This document shows, in pieces, positions 1-4,381 of a stretch of DNA of 7,810 nucleotides (the first letter of the stretch is position 1; every line of letters begins with the position of its first letter). The position numbers and the translations under genes were made by a program. This DNA comes from Pseudomonadota bacterium (GTDB lineage: Bacteria; Pseudomonadota; Alphaproteobacteria; Acetobacterales; Acetobacteraceae), in the NCBI GenBank assembly GCA_021845555.1, contig JAJZVS010000175.1, positions 1 through 7,810 on the forward strand. Direction: 5' to 3'. The notes under the pieces are model-generated. The model worked only from the letters and a program-made list of their open reading frames with translations, made no database searches and had not been told where the DNA came from.

Positions 1-516
1 AACTATGATCGATGCCTTGAGCATTTTCTTTTTCACGCGCTGATGCAGTGGTTTGCTCTGGGTGCCTCGCAGGCCGCAGACCTGATCGCCACGATGAATA
101 TAGTTCATCCCTATGGAGCAGCCGGTTCAATATTTCAGCACAGCGATATCTACACGGTGCCGTATGGCCCAGATCCTCAGACGGTAGACTTCGAGCGCCT
201 CCTGCGCTGCATCCAGACTTTCACCGACGGACCTTCGAGCGAGAACGTAGCGAATGCAATCGGGTCTATCTTACATGATGCTGAACGCCTAGTCTTCCTT
301 GGAATGGCATACCACGACATGAACATGAGGCTCTTAGGCTCGCCGGGTAGTGCGCGTAAGCAAATTATCGGAAGTTCTTTCGGTTTATCGCAACCAAATA
401 TCGAGGCCATCAAGAGAAGACTTTCTAGAATATTTCAATTAGATGGAGATCCAGTTCTGGACCACTCACGCAAGGCTTCGGAGCTAATAGACGCGTATTC
501 GCAGTTGTTATCATAG
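1..516 (+). CDS. SIR2-like protein, C-terminal part (5' end outside window)
   Basis: The frame is open from base 1, so the methionine at base 43 is probably internal. The product resembles the C-terminal half of SIR2-like proteins (NAD-binding Rossmann-like fold), a group that includes several NAD-depleting anti-phage proteins. Visible family-like marks are NYDRCLEHFL at the very start (compare FNYDRxLE), IVHPYG about 20 codons after the base-43 Met, LVFLGMAYHDMN about two thirds of the way along (compare the usual FLGFGxxxxN), and SSFGL shortly after. Base composition is much less GC-rich than in the genes right of base 1350, suggesting horizontal origin. It converges on the minus-strand gene ending at 665. 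The N-terminal half, which would show any partner domain, is outside the window. The family call rests on motif memory; a defence role is only an inference. Confidence 0.6.
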   Translation, partial: NYDRCLEHFLFHALMQWFALGASQAADLIATMNIVHPYGAAGSIFQHSDIYTVPYGPDPQTVDFERLLRCIQTFTDGPSSENVANAIGSILHDAERLVFLGMAYHDMNMRLLGSPGSARKQIIGSSFGLSQPNIEAIKRRLSRIFQLDGDPVLDHSRKASELIDAYSQLLS

Positions 517-664
517 GTTACTGTTAGGTGAAGGCTTGCCCTACCCTTCTCTATCAACCAAGCCAAATCACCCGCATTCTGACCCGCCGCAATGACCTTC
601 GTCGCCGATGATCTGGTACCGGACCATGTTAGAAAATGCCCTGATGCCCGTTATTTTCGTTCGG

Positions 665-1330
665 TTAGTATCGGGACAACAGCAGGGCCACCATTACCAA
701 CCCCAGGGCGAACACTCCGCGTTGCCAAAGCAACAGTTGACGAAGCATCGCCGAGAGAGTGCTGTCCAAAGGCGGCTCCGGCTGAGCGACAGGCTCCACG
801 ATGGTCAAGTCGATTCGAACCTCCCGGATAGGAATTCGTTTACTTGACTTAGTGTCCCATTCTATACGGCTACCATCCGGCTCCCACCCGTATTTCATAC
901 CGAAGCCGTCGGCAATCTCGACCGTCAGACGCGTGGGGCTGCGCCCTTGTCGAGCGAACTCTATTAGGTCAGCAAGCACCACCTCGCTCACAAATATTTC
1001 GAAGATTAATGTTGCCGGAATGATGGGATCAAAATCGGAAGCGTCTCGAGGAGCGTCTAGAGGAAAATAGAACAGTACTCCCACTATCCCAGAAACCGCC
1101 TGTCCTTTGGCGAAACTCGCGACGTAGTCCGCGATCCGGTCTTCGCCAGCTGCGGCAAAGTTTGCATATATAACAACTTCCTTCATATCCTCCCCGGTCG
1201 AGAGCTGGAGCTCGCGGTCGGCAGCAAGTTTCGCTGTTAGAGAAAGCCGCCAATTCTGGTCTGTTGACAGGCGCGAACCAAGTCCGCGGGTTAGCTTTGC
1301 AGCAACCATGTCCAATTCTAACAACGCCAT
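665..1330 (-). CDS. Unrecognised protein with C-terminal membrane anchor
   Basis: A 221-residue protein that I do not recognise. Residues 1 to about 190 look globular and mixed alpha/beta, with a hydrophobic beta-rich stretch (VSGIVGVLFYFPLD) near residue 80 and another (IPATLIFEIFVSEVVLADLIEF) near residue 105. A proline-rich linker (PVAQPEPPLD) precedes a hydrophobic segment at about residues 203-218 ending in SRY, which looks like a single tail anchor with the globular part in the cytoplasm. No catalytic motif was seen. The ATG at 1330 follows a weak purine-rich site (AGAGTGGA). It begins within a few bases of where the parE homology stops, so its start region may have formed at an insertion junction. 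Its lower GC content matches the gene at 1-516, and the two converge, leaving 148 bases (517-664) in which I see nothing. Confidence 0.6.
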   Translation of the reverse strand: MALLELDMVAAKLTRGLGSRLSTDQNWRLSLTAKLAADRELQLSTGEDMKEVVIYANFAAAGEDRIADYVASFAKGQAVSGIVGVLFYFPLDAPRDASDFDPIIPATLIFEIFVSEVVLADLIEFARQGRSPTRLTVEIADGFGMKYGWEPDGSRIEWDTKSSKRIPIREVRIDLTIVEPVAQPEPPLDSTLSAMLRQLLLWQRGVFALGLVMVALLLSRY

Positions 1331-1452
1331 GTTCCACTCTTTCGTTCAGTAAACGCCAACGCGCGCGAGGCCCCGCCGCGCGCGGCCAGGTAATCGAAAA
1401 TGGCCGCAAGCTCGGCCTCCGCTTCCGGCGCGAAGACGACCCTATGCGACAC
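1318..1452 (-). pseudogene. ParE-type toxin, truncated after ~37 residues
   Basis: Starting at a GTG (1452) that overlaps the parD stop codon, this frame reads VSHRVVFAPEAEAELAAI followed by FDYLAARGG, the N-terminal pattern of RelE/ParE toxins (F-x-PEAE-x-x-L then a tyrosine helix). Family resemblance continues to about residue 36 (ALAFTE) and then stops; the frame terminates at residue 44 instead of the usual ~95-105. The C-terminal sheet that holds the key residues is absent, so no working toxin is made. The break coincides with a sharp fall in GC content near 1335-1350, consistent with insertion of, or deletion by, the low-GC block to the left. GTG translation would be coupled to parD. 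The family call is from motif; truncation is seen directly. Confidence 0.75.
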
Positions 1453-1729
1453 GCCTGGCCTTCACGCGCCCGGCATGTCGTGCCCGCAACCGTCGCAGAA
1501 CATCATCTACCGCGATCCCCCGCGACGGATCGGCCACCATCGCGTCGTACGCCGGCCCCACCGCGTCCCGCAGCCACCGCTCCACCGCCGCGTCGCGTTC
1601 CTGTAACGCCCGCAGCCCCGCCCGCACCACCTCGCTCGCCGAGGCATACGCGCCCCCGGCGACCAACGCATCGATATAACCCGCCTGCGCCGCCGGCAGG
1701 CTGATCGTCCGCTTCTCCACCGCAGCCAT
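1442..1729 (-). CDS. parD: ParD-type (ribbon-helix-helix) antitoxin, orphaned
   Basis: A 95-residue antitoxin. Residues 4-11 (VEKRTISL) are the DNA-binding beta strand and residues 15-45 form the two helices of a ribbon-helix-helix fold (YIDALVAGGAYASASEVVRAGLRAL, a textbook ParD pattern with the GxYxSxSEVVR core). The remainder is the flexible charged tail that in this family wraps the ParE toxin (VDDVLRRLRARHAG near the end). An ATG 24 codons further upstream exists, but the start at 1729 is chosen because AAAGGA lies just upstream at good spacing and the protein begins as the family does. ParD dimers normally repress their own operon; a palindrome lies 33 bases upstream. The downstream parE overlaps its stop codon but is truncated, so this antitoxin has no intact partner here. 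It could still act in trans on related toxins. Confidence 0.85.
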   Translation of the reverse strand: MAAVEKRTISLPAAQAGYIDALVAGGAYASASEVVRAGLRALQERDAAVERWLRDAVGPAYDAMVADPSRGIAVDDVLRRLRARHAGRVKARRVA

Positions 1730-1761
1730 GGCGTCCTTTCGTTCCAGGCAACCCAACCTGA

Positions 1762-1778
1762 GTATGACGGATTCATAC
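1762..1778. promoter_or_regulatory. Candidate ParD operator (6-bp arms, 5-bp spacer)
   Basis: GTATGA-CGGAT-TCATAC is a perfect inverted repeat 33 bases upstream of the parD ATG. Its AT-rich arms stand out from GC-rich surroundings. Read on the minus strand it contains CATACT, a plausible -10 hexamer. Ribbon-helix-helix antitoxins bind such palindromes to autoregulate, so the position is right. The function is inferred from location and symmetry only. Confidence 0.5.
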
Positions 1779-1871
1779 CGCCGCCCGCCGAGCCACGGCA
1801 AGCGCGCCGTCCTGCGATGTTTCCTGGTTCGGCTGGGAGCCGTTTCCTCGTCCCGGCCTGAACGCTTCCAG

Positions 1872-1971
1872 GGCGCCGCGCGGAGCCGCGGTCAAGGAGG
1901 GCCCGCCGCTTGGCGGGCCACCGCGCGCTTGCGCGGCGCGCAGCGTCCTTGACGGCGGCGAGCACGGCGCC
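1872..1971. repeat. 100-nt nested palindromic element (structured repeat or ncRNA)
   Basis: This non-coding stretch folds into a consistent nested structure. The outer stem is 1872-1878 with 1965-1971 (7 bp). The inner stem is 1885-1889 with 1955-1959 plus 1891-1898 with 1946-1953 (13 bp interrupted by one G-G mismatch). Inside this are two perfect hairpins, 1900-1907/1912-1919 (8 bp) and 1921-1926/1931-1936 (6 bp), both with the same GCTT loop (AAGC on the other strand). No open frame in it looks like a protein. Its symmetry fits either a dispersed palindromic repeat (REP/MITE-like) or a structured RNA. It lies in the 337-base gene-free stretch between the parD start and the GxxExxY stop; I see nothing else in 1780-1871 or 1972-2016. 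Confidence 0.6.
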
Positions 1972-2016
1972 ACGCTCGGGCAGGCCGGGCACCCCACGCC
2001 AAGCCGCGAAGAGGAA

Positions 2017-2055
2017 GGAATTTGAACCACAGATTCACACAGATTCACACAGATG
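2017..2055 (+). repeat. Left 39-bp inverted repeat of cassette, three CACAGAT units 10 bp apart
   Basis: It begins GGAATTTGAACCACAGATT and contains CACAGAT at 2028, 2038 and 2048, exactly 10 bases apart, so all units face the same side of the DNA helix. It matches the reverse complement of 2439-2477 nearly throughout. It lies just past the stop codon of the GxxExxY gene. Confidence 0.85.
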
Positions 2056-2067
2056 CAGCGTGCCGCT

Positions 2068-2451
2068 TCAAATGCCGTGCTTGAACCGCCGAATCTCCAG
2101 GCAAGCCCTGACCAAATTGATCAGCAGGCAAACCCGCATGCCGGTCGCCTTGAGAGAGTTGCTGGATTGCACCGCATGCCCCGCGGCCAGCGCCCGAGCC
2201 ACCTTCAATTCCACCATCACCTTCCCCTCCAACAGCAGATCGACGGCGTACTCGCCAACCACGGCCCCATCGTAACGGACCACGATCCCCCTTTGCTGCA
2301 CCACTGCCAGCCCATCGTTGCGCAAGTCGTGCGCCAGCGCATTCTCGTTCACCTTCTCCACAAACCCGGCTCCGAGCGCATTGATCACCCGAAACGCCCC
2401 GCCGATCACCCGCTCCGACACCTTGATGGTCCCAGGCTCATCTGTGTGCAT
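2068..2451 (-). CDS. GxxExxY protein (PDDEXK_3-like), divergent copy
   Basis: A 127-residue protein of the GxxExxY family, small proteins of unknown role with a PD-(D/E)xK nuclease-like core. Visible: the helix VSERVIGGAFRVINALGAGFVE (residues 11-32), the name motif at G29-E32 but with asparagine at 35 where the family has tyrosine, the beta strand GEYAVDLLLEGKVMVELK (66-83) with D71, E81 and K83 as the catalytic-type D...ExK set, and Q95. Family positions after Q95 are altered (family-like QxLNYLKAT reads QSSNSLKAT, and LLLNFG reads LLINLV), so the gene may be drifting. The ATG at 2451 is chosen because the family core starts a few residues later. The frame stays open to an ATG at 2544, outside the right repeat. 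No convincing Shine-Dalgarno site precedes 2451. Family call is firm; activity is uncertain. Confidence 0.8.
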   Translation of the reverse strand: MHTDEPGTIKVSERVIGGAFRVINALGAGFVEKVNENALAHDLRNDGLAVVQQRGIVVRYDGAVVGEYAVDLLLEGKVMVELKVARALAAGHAVQSSNSLKATGMRVCLLINLVRACLEIRRFKHGI

Positions 2452-2477
2452 CTGTGTGCATCCGTGGTTAAATTCCC
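2439..2477 (-). repeat. Right 39-bp inverted repeat of cassette
   Basis: Read on the minus strand it begins GGGAATTTAACCACGGATG, with the unit GATGCACACA repeated at 10-base spacing (ATCTGTG at 2440 and 2450, variant ATCCGTG at 2460 on the plus strand). The likely ATG of the GxxExxY gene (2451) lies inside it, so the repeat encodes the first residues MHTDE. Confidence 0.85.
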
Positions 2478-2540
2478 TTACTGACCCGCAAGCATCCCAG
2501 CCCAAGCGAGCAGACCCAGGATCAGACCCGCCTCCCGTAA

Positions 2541-2708
2541 ACATCCGATGACGCCCCCCGCGACGGCGCCTGCGTCCTCCGCTGCGACAACGAAGCCGGC
2601 AAAGGCGACCATCGCCATATCGGCGACCAGCAAGACCCCTGCCGTTTCGCCGACCTCGACGCCCTGCTCCGAGACTTCCGCGCCGCGATCAAGGCCTTCC
2701 TGCCATGA
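2541..2708 (+). pseudogene. TumE (DUF6516) toxin, N-terminus missing
   Basis: After a stop codon at 2538-2540 this frame reads through CVLRCDNEAGKGDHRHIGDQ and ends in RDFRAAIKAFLP. That is the C-terminal half of the TumE/DUF6516 toxin family, whose signature is approximately CVLRYDNExGKGDHRH followed by EPYRF. The N-terminal ~45 residues (beta-rich strands) are absent: the upstream sequence to 2478 does not resemble them in any plus-strand frame and has no suitable start. Both signature tyrosines have become cysteine (RCDN, DPCRF), which fits relaxed selection. The stop overlaps the start of the HTH partner (ATGA at 2705), the normal gene junction for this pair. The loss of the 5' end begins within about 70 bases of the GxxExxY cassette's right repeat. 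Confidence 0.75.
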
Positions 2709-2925
2709 ACGCCGTCATCCTCGGCGTCCGCAGCCTCGACGAAATGTTCGAAACGGTCCGCCAGGTCTGGCGCACCGGCCGCCGCCAGCCCGCCGCGTCC
2801 ATCAGCCCGTGCACGCCGGCGTCCCGGCCCTGCTGCGCCCCGGCGTGCTGGACAAAACCGAACAAGGCCGCGCGGTCTTCCCCTACGACACCATCCACGT
2901 GGATTTCACCCTGAAAGCGGCCTGA
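2705..2925 (+). pseudogene. HTH partner of TumE (HVO_A0114-like), central HTH deleted
   Basis: The first ~34 codons read MNAVILGVRSLDEMFETV and on to RRQPAASIS, the N-terminus of the winged-helix antitoxin found next to TumE. From about 2810 the matching frame shifts by one register and continues VHAGVPALLRPGVLDKTE then AVFPYDTIHVDFTLKAA and a stop at 2925, which is the family's C-terminus. The middle, including the recognition helix (about 45 residues by comparison with the usual ~115-120), is missing, and the join is out of frame. The gene therefore cannot make a DNA-binding antitoxin. Both partners of this pair are thus broken, independently. The family call relies on remembered conserved ends; the frame change is seen directly. 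Confidence 0.7.
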
Positions 2926-2945
2926 CCCAACCGCCCCGATGCTCC

Positions 2946-2974
2946 TTGCTTTCTGGCTATCCGATAGCCATAAT
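2946..2974 (+). promoter_or_regulatory. phd-vapC promoter, leaderless layout
   Basis: TTGCTT (2946-2951), a 17-base spacer, then CATAAT (2969-2974). Transcription would start 6-7 bases later, at or next to the A of the phd ATG (2981). No Shine-Dalgarno sequence lies between. The inference is a leaderless mRNA. Confidence 0.6.
2954..2970. promoter_or_regulatory. Candidate Phd operator (7-bp arms) in promoter spacer
   Basis: TGGCTAT-CCG-ATAGCCA is a perfect palindrome filling the spacer between the -35 and -10 hexamers and touching the -10. Phd-family antitoxins bind palindromes over their own promoter, so bound protein here would block polymerase. The function is inferred from position. Confidence 0.65.
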
Positions 2975-2980
2975 CCTGCC

Positions 2981-3232
2981 ATGCCCGCACACAGCGTCGC
3001 CGAAGCCCGCAACCACCTCTCCGCGCTGATCGACCGCGCCCGCGCCGGCGAAACCGTCGTCATCACCCGGCATGGTACGCCGGTGGTCGAACTCACTCCC
3101 ATTGCCCCCGCGCCCCGCCCGGTCTCGGCCGCCGATCTCGATTTCCTCGCCCGGCACCGCGTCGGCGCGCGCCGCCCCGACACCGACGCCGGCACCCTGG
3201 TCAGCGACCTGCGGGACGCCGAGGACCGGTGA
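2981..3232 (+). CDS. Phd/YefM-family antitoxin
   Basis: An 83-residue antitoxin of the prevent-host-death/YefM family. The N-terminal fold is clear: HSVAEARNHLSALIDRARAG (4-23), then ETVVITRHGTPVVELTP (24-40), the strand-turn-strand typical of the DNA-binding dimer. Residues 41-83 form the variable tail that would occupy the toxin, rich in charged residues. The ATG at 2981 is preferred over one 14 codons upstream because the family starts here and the promoter's -10 overlaps the longer version. The gene overlaps vapC by four bases (GTGA). It neutralises VapC and probably represses the operon through the palindrome at 2954-2970. Confidence 0.9.
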   Translation: MPAHSVAEARNHLSALIDRARAGETVVITRHGTPVVELTPIAPAPRPVSAADLDFLARHRVGARRPDTDAGTLVSDLRDAEDR

Positions 3233-3675
3233 GCCTCTACCTGGACGCGAGCGTTCTCGTCGCCCTGCTCACCCACGACAGCCTGACCCAACGGGCCGAA
3301 GCGCTGCTCCAGGCCCATCCGCAGCCCCTGATCCTCAGCGACTTCGCCGCCGCCGAGTTCGCCTCCGCCCTCGCCCGCCGCGTTCGCACCGCCGAGCTCA
3401 CCGCCGCGGAGGCGCGCTCGGCCTTTACCACCCTCGATCTCTGGGCCGCCCGCGCGACGCAACGCGCAGAAACCACCGCGCTCGATGTCGCCACCGCCGG
3501 CGCCTTCCTGCGCCGGCTGGACCTTCCGTTGCGCACGCCGGACGCGCTCAACATCGCCATCGCGCATCGGCTCGGCGCGACGCTCGCGACGTTCGATACG
3601 AAGATGGCCGCGGCAGCGGACGCGCTCGGCCTCACCATGCCGGCGCCGGCGGGAGTGGCGAGAGGTGGGCGATGA
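3229..3675 (+). CDS. vapC: VapC-type PIN-domain ribonuclease toxin
   Basis: A 148-residue PIN-domain toxin, a metal-dependent endoribonuclease that in this family cleaves tRNA or rRNA when freed from its antitoxin. The acidic residues are all present: D6 (LYLDASVLVALL), E43 (AAAEFASAL), D105 (TPDALNIAIAHRLGA) and D123 (LATFDTKMA). The GTG start overlaps the phd stop and has GAGGA within the end of phd at proper spacing, so translation is coupled. The length is slightly above the family norm because of a loose tail after residue 135. The gene looks intact. A piece matching codons 32-56 recurs in decayed form at 3789-3848. Confidence 0.9.
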   Translation: MSLYLDASVLVALLTHDSLTQRAEALLQAHPQPLILSDFAAAEFASALARRVRTAELTAAEARSAFTTLDLWAARATQRAETTALDVATAGAFLRRLDLPLRTPDALNIAIAHRLGATLATFDTKMAAAADALGLTMPAPAGVARGGR

Positions 3676-3778
3676 GGCGCCAGGGCCGGGCTCGGCGGCA
3701 CGCGCGGCGGGCGAGGGCGGCGAGGCCGATCCCGAACAGGGGCAGCGACATCGGCCCCGGCACCGTCTGCGTGGCCAC
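3676..3778 (-). pseudogene. PEP-CTERM sorting-signal relic
   Basis: On the minus strand, bases 3763-3704 read VPGPMSLPLFGIGLAALARR: a near-PEP motif (VPGP for the usual VPEP), a hydrophobic helix and a basic cluster. This is the layout of a PEP-CTERM tail, the C-terminal signal used by exosortase to anchor exported proteins. There is no recognisable exported protein upstream (the region is the vapC fragment instead) and no stop right after the basic cluster; the frame runs on into the 3' end of vapC to 3632. It is therefore a stranded C-terminal fragment. It is a short match, so chance is possible. Confidence 0.45.
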
Positions 3779-3788
3779 GCTTCGAGCC

Positions 3789-3848
3789 CAGCCCCTGATC
3801 CTCGCCGAGTTCGCCTCCGCGACACCGCCCGCCGCGTTCGCACCGCCG
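3789..3848 (+). pseudogene. Decayed fragment of a second vapC
   Basis: CAGCCCCTGATCCTC at 3789 and GAGTTCGCCTCCGC a few bases later repeat vapC bases 3322-3394 (codons 32-56), followed by GCCGCGTTCGCACCGCC. Relative to vapC there is a 15-base deletion and a small insertion that breaks the frame. No start and none of the catalytic acids beyond the first glutamate region remain. It is a relic of a duplicated or related vapC rather than a gene. Confidence 0.65.
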
Positions 3849-3879
3849 GCCCCCTCCTGGTCTCCCCGCCGCGTCGCGA

Positions 3880-3910
3880 TTGACCGACTCGGCCCCCGCC
3901 CGGCTACACT
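3880..3910 (+). promoter_or_regulatory. Possible promoter for the 106-residue gene
   Basis: TTGACC (3880-3885) and TACACT (3905-3910), 19 bases apart, upstream of the gene at 3975. The spacer is longer than ideal. The presumed leader (about 3917-3974) holds a hairpin (3928-3933 with 3941-3946) flanked by two copies of CAGGGGCAC at 3918 and 3958. Confidence 0.4.
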
Positions 3911-3974
3911 CGCCTGTCAGGGGCACCGCCCGGGAAGCCGCCGGGCATCGCGCAGCGCAGGGGCACGGATCCGC

Positions 3975-4295
3975 ATGATCATCGATATCGACCGCCTGAC
4001 CGAGGCGGAACTCCGCGACCTCAACCACCGGATCGTCGCCCGCCTGCGCCTGATGGGCGAGGTGCGCGCCCACCAGGCGATGCTGGATTTCCGCATCGGC
4101 GACCGGGTCTGCTTCCACTCCGATGGACAAGGGCAGGTCGAGGGGATGCTGACGCGCTACAACCGCAAGACCGTGACGGTCATCACCGACGCCGGCCAGC
4201 AGTGGAACGTCGCCCCCGCGCTGCTGCGCCGGCCGGTCGCCGCCGCGCCCGCGGCCGCGGCGGGAACCGGGGTGATCGCGCTGCCGCGACGCTGA
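3975..4295 (+). CDS. Small conserved-type protein, helix plus SH3/KOW-like barrel
   Basis: A 106-residue protein. Residues 1-36 form a charged helix (IDRLTEAELRDLNHRIVARL), and residues 39-86 look like a small five-strand barrel: FRIGDRVCFHSDG, QVEGMLTRYNRKTVTVITD, QQWNVAPALLRR. The G-D-R-V, Y-N-R-K-T-V-T-V and W-N-V-x-P blocks suggest an SH3-like or KOW-like nucleic-acid-binding fold; I recall similar unnamed proteins in proteobacteria but no known function. The tail (88-106) is alanine-rich and disordered. The frame is open far upstream, but the ATG at 3975 is where the family-like sequence begins, and AGGGG lies 11 bases ahead. It stands alone between the vapC debris and a convergent metabolic operon. 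Confidence 0.75.
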   Translation: MIIDIDRLTEAELRDLNHRIVARLRLMGEVRAHQAMLDFRIGDRVCFHSDGQGQVEGMLTRYNRKTVTVITDAGQQWNVAPALLRRPVAAAPAAAAGTGVIALPRR

Positions 4296-4313
4296 ACCGG
4301 CCCCGCGGCGTCC

Positions 4314-4381
4314 CGTAGCGCGCCCGGATCCCGGCCGGGCCGTCGCGAAACGCCTGACGGCCAGGCCGGTTCCGGGCTACG
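4314..4381. terminator. Candidate bidirectional terminator between convergent genes
   Basis: CGTAGC plus CCGGA (4314-4328, with a 4-base bulge) pairs with TCCGGGCTACG (4371-4381). A second hairpin, GCCCGG/CCGGGC (4322-4327 with 4335-4340), lies within. The structure sits between two converging genes and overlaps the SDR stop codon. There is no T-run, so the role is uncertain. Confidence 0.35.

Larger units (their letters stand above)
2017..2477 (-). mobile_element. Inverted-repeat-bounded GxxExxY cassette
   Basis: A 461-base unit made of one GxxExxY-family gene between two 39-base inverted repeats (2017-2055 and 2439-2477). The repeats differ by about three substitutions and a one-base indel. 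The left repeat is entirely downstream of the gene, while the right one contains the likely start codon. No transposase is present and I see no clear target-site duplication: the left flank reads GAAGAGGAA and the right flank TTACTGACC. Mobility is inferred from the symmetric ends and from the neighbouring toxin gene being cut just outside the right end. The alternative is that the repeats are regulatory or recognition sites for the encoded protein. Confidence 0.5.

Noticed and set aside
517..664. Possible terminator or RNA gene between the convergent low-GC genes
   Set aside because: Only weak short complementarity (GAAGG/CCTTC) and no T-run; no tRNA-like fold.
2017..2477. CRISPR-like array, because of short CACAGAT units repeated at regular spacing
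   Set aside because: Units are 10 bases apart with no spacers and occur as an inverted pair around a gene, not as repeat-spacer units.
2053..2484. A 143-codon plus-strand open frame across the cassette
   Set aside because: Antisense to the GxxExxY gene, which has family motifs; histidine/proline-rich sequence is a shadow.
2478..2618. A 46-residue hydrophobic minus-strand frame (from ATG at 2618) ending in GLLAWAGMLAGQ with its stop touching the cassette repeat
   Set aside because: Most of it is antisense to the recognisable TumE segment, which explains its composition; no ribosome site or family match was seen.
2689..3843. A 384-codon minus-strand open frame
   Set aside because: Antisense to the HTH relic, phd and vapC; low-complexity arginine/glycine sequence typical of high-GC shadows.
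3237..4130. A 297-codon minus-strand open frame across vapC and downstream
   Set aside because: Arginine/alanine-rich shadow of vapC and neighbouring GC-rich DNA with no family motifs.
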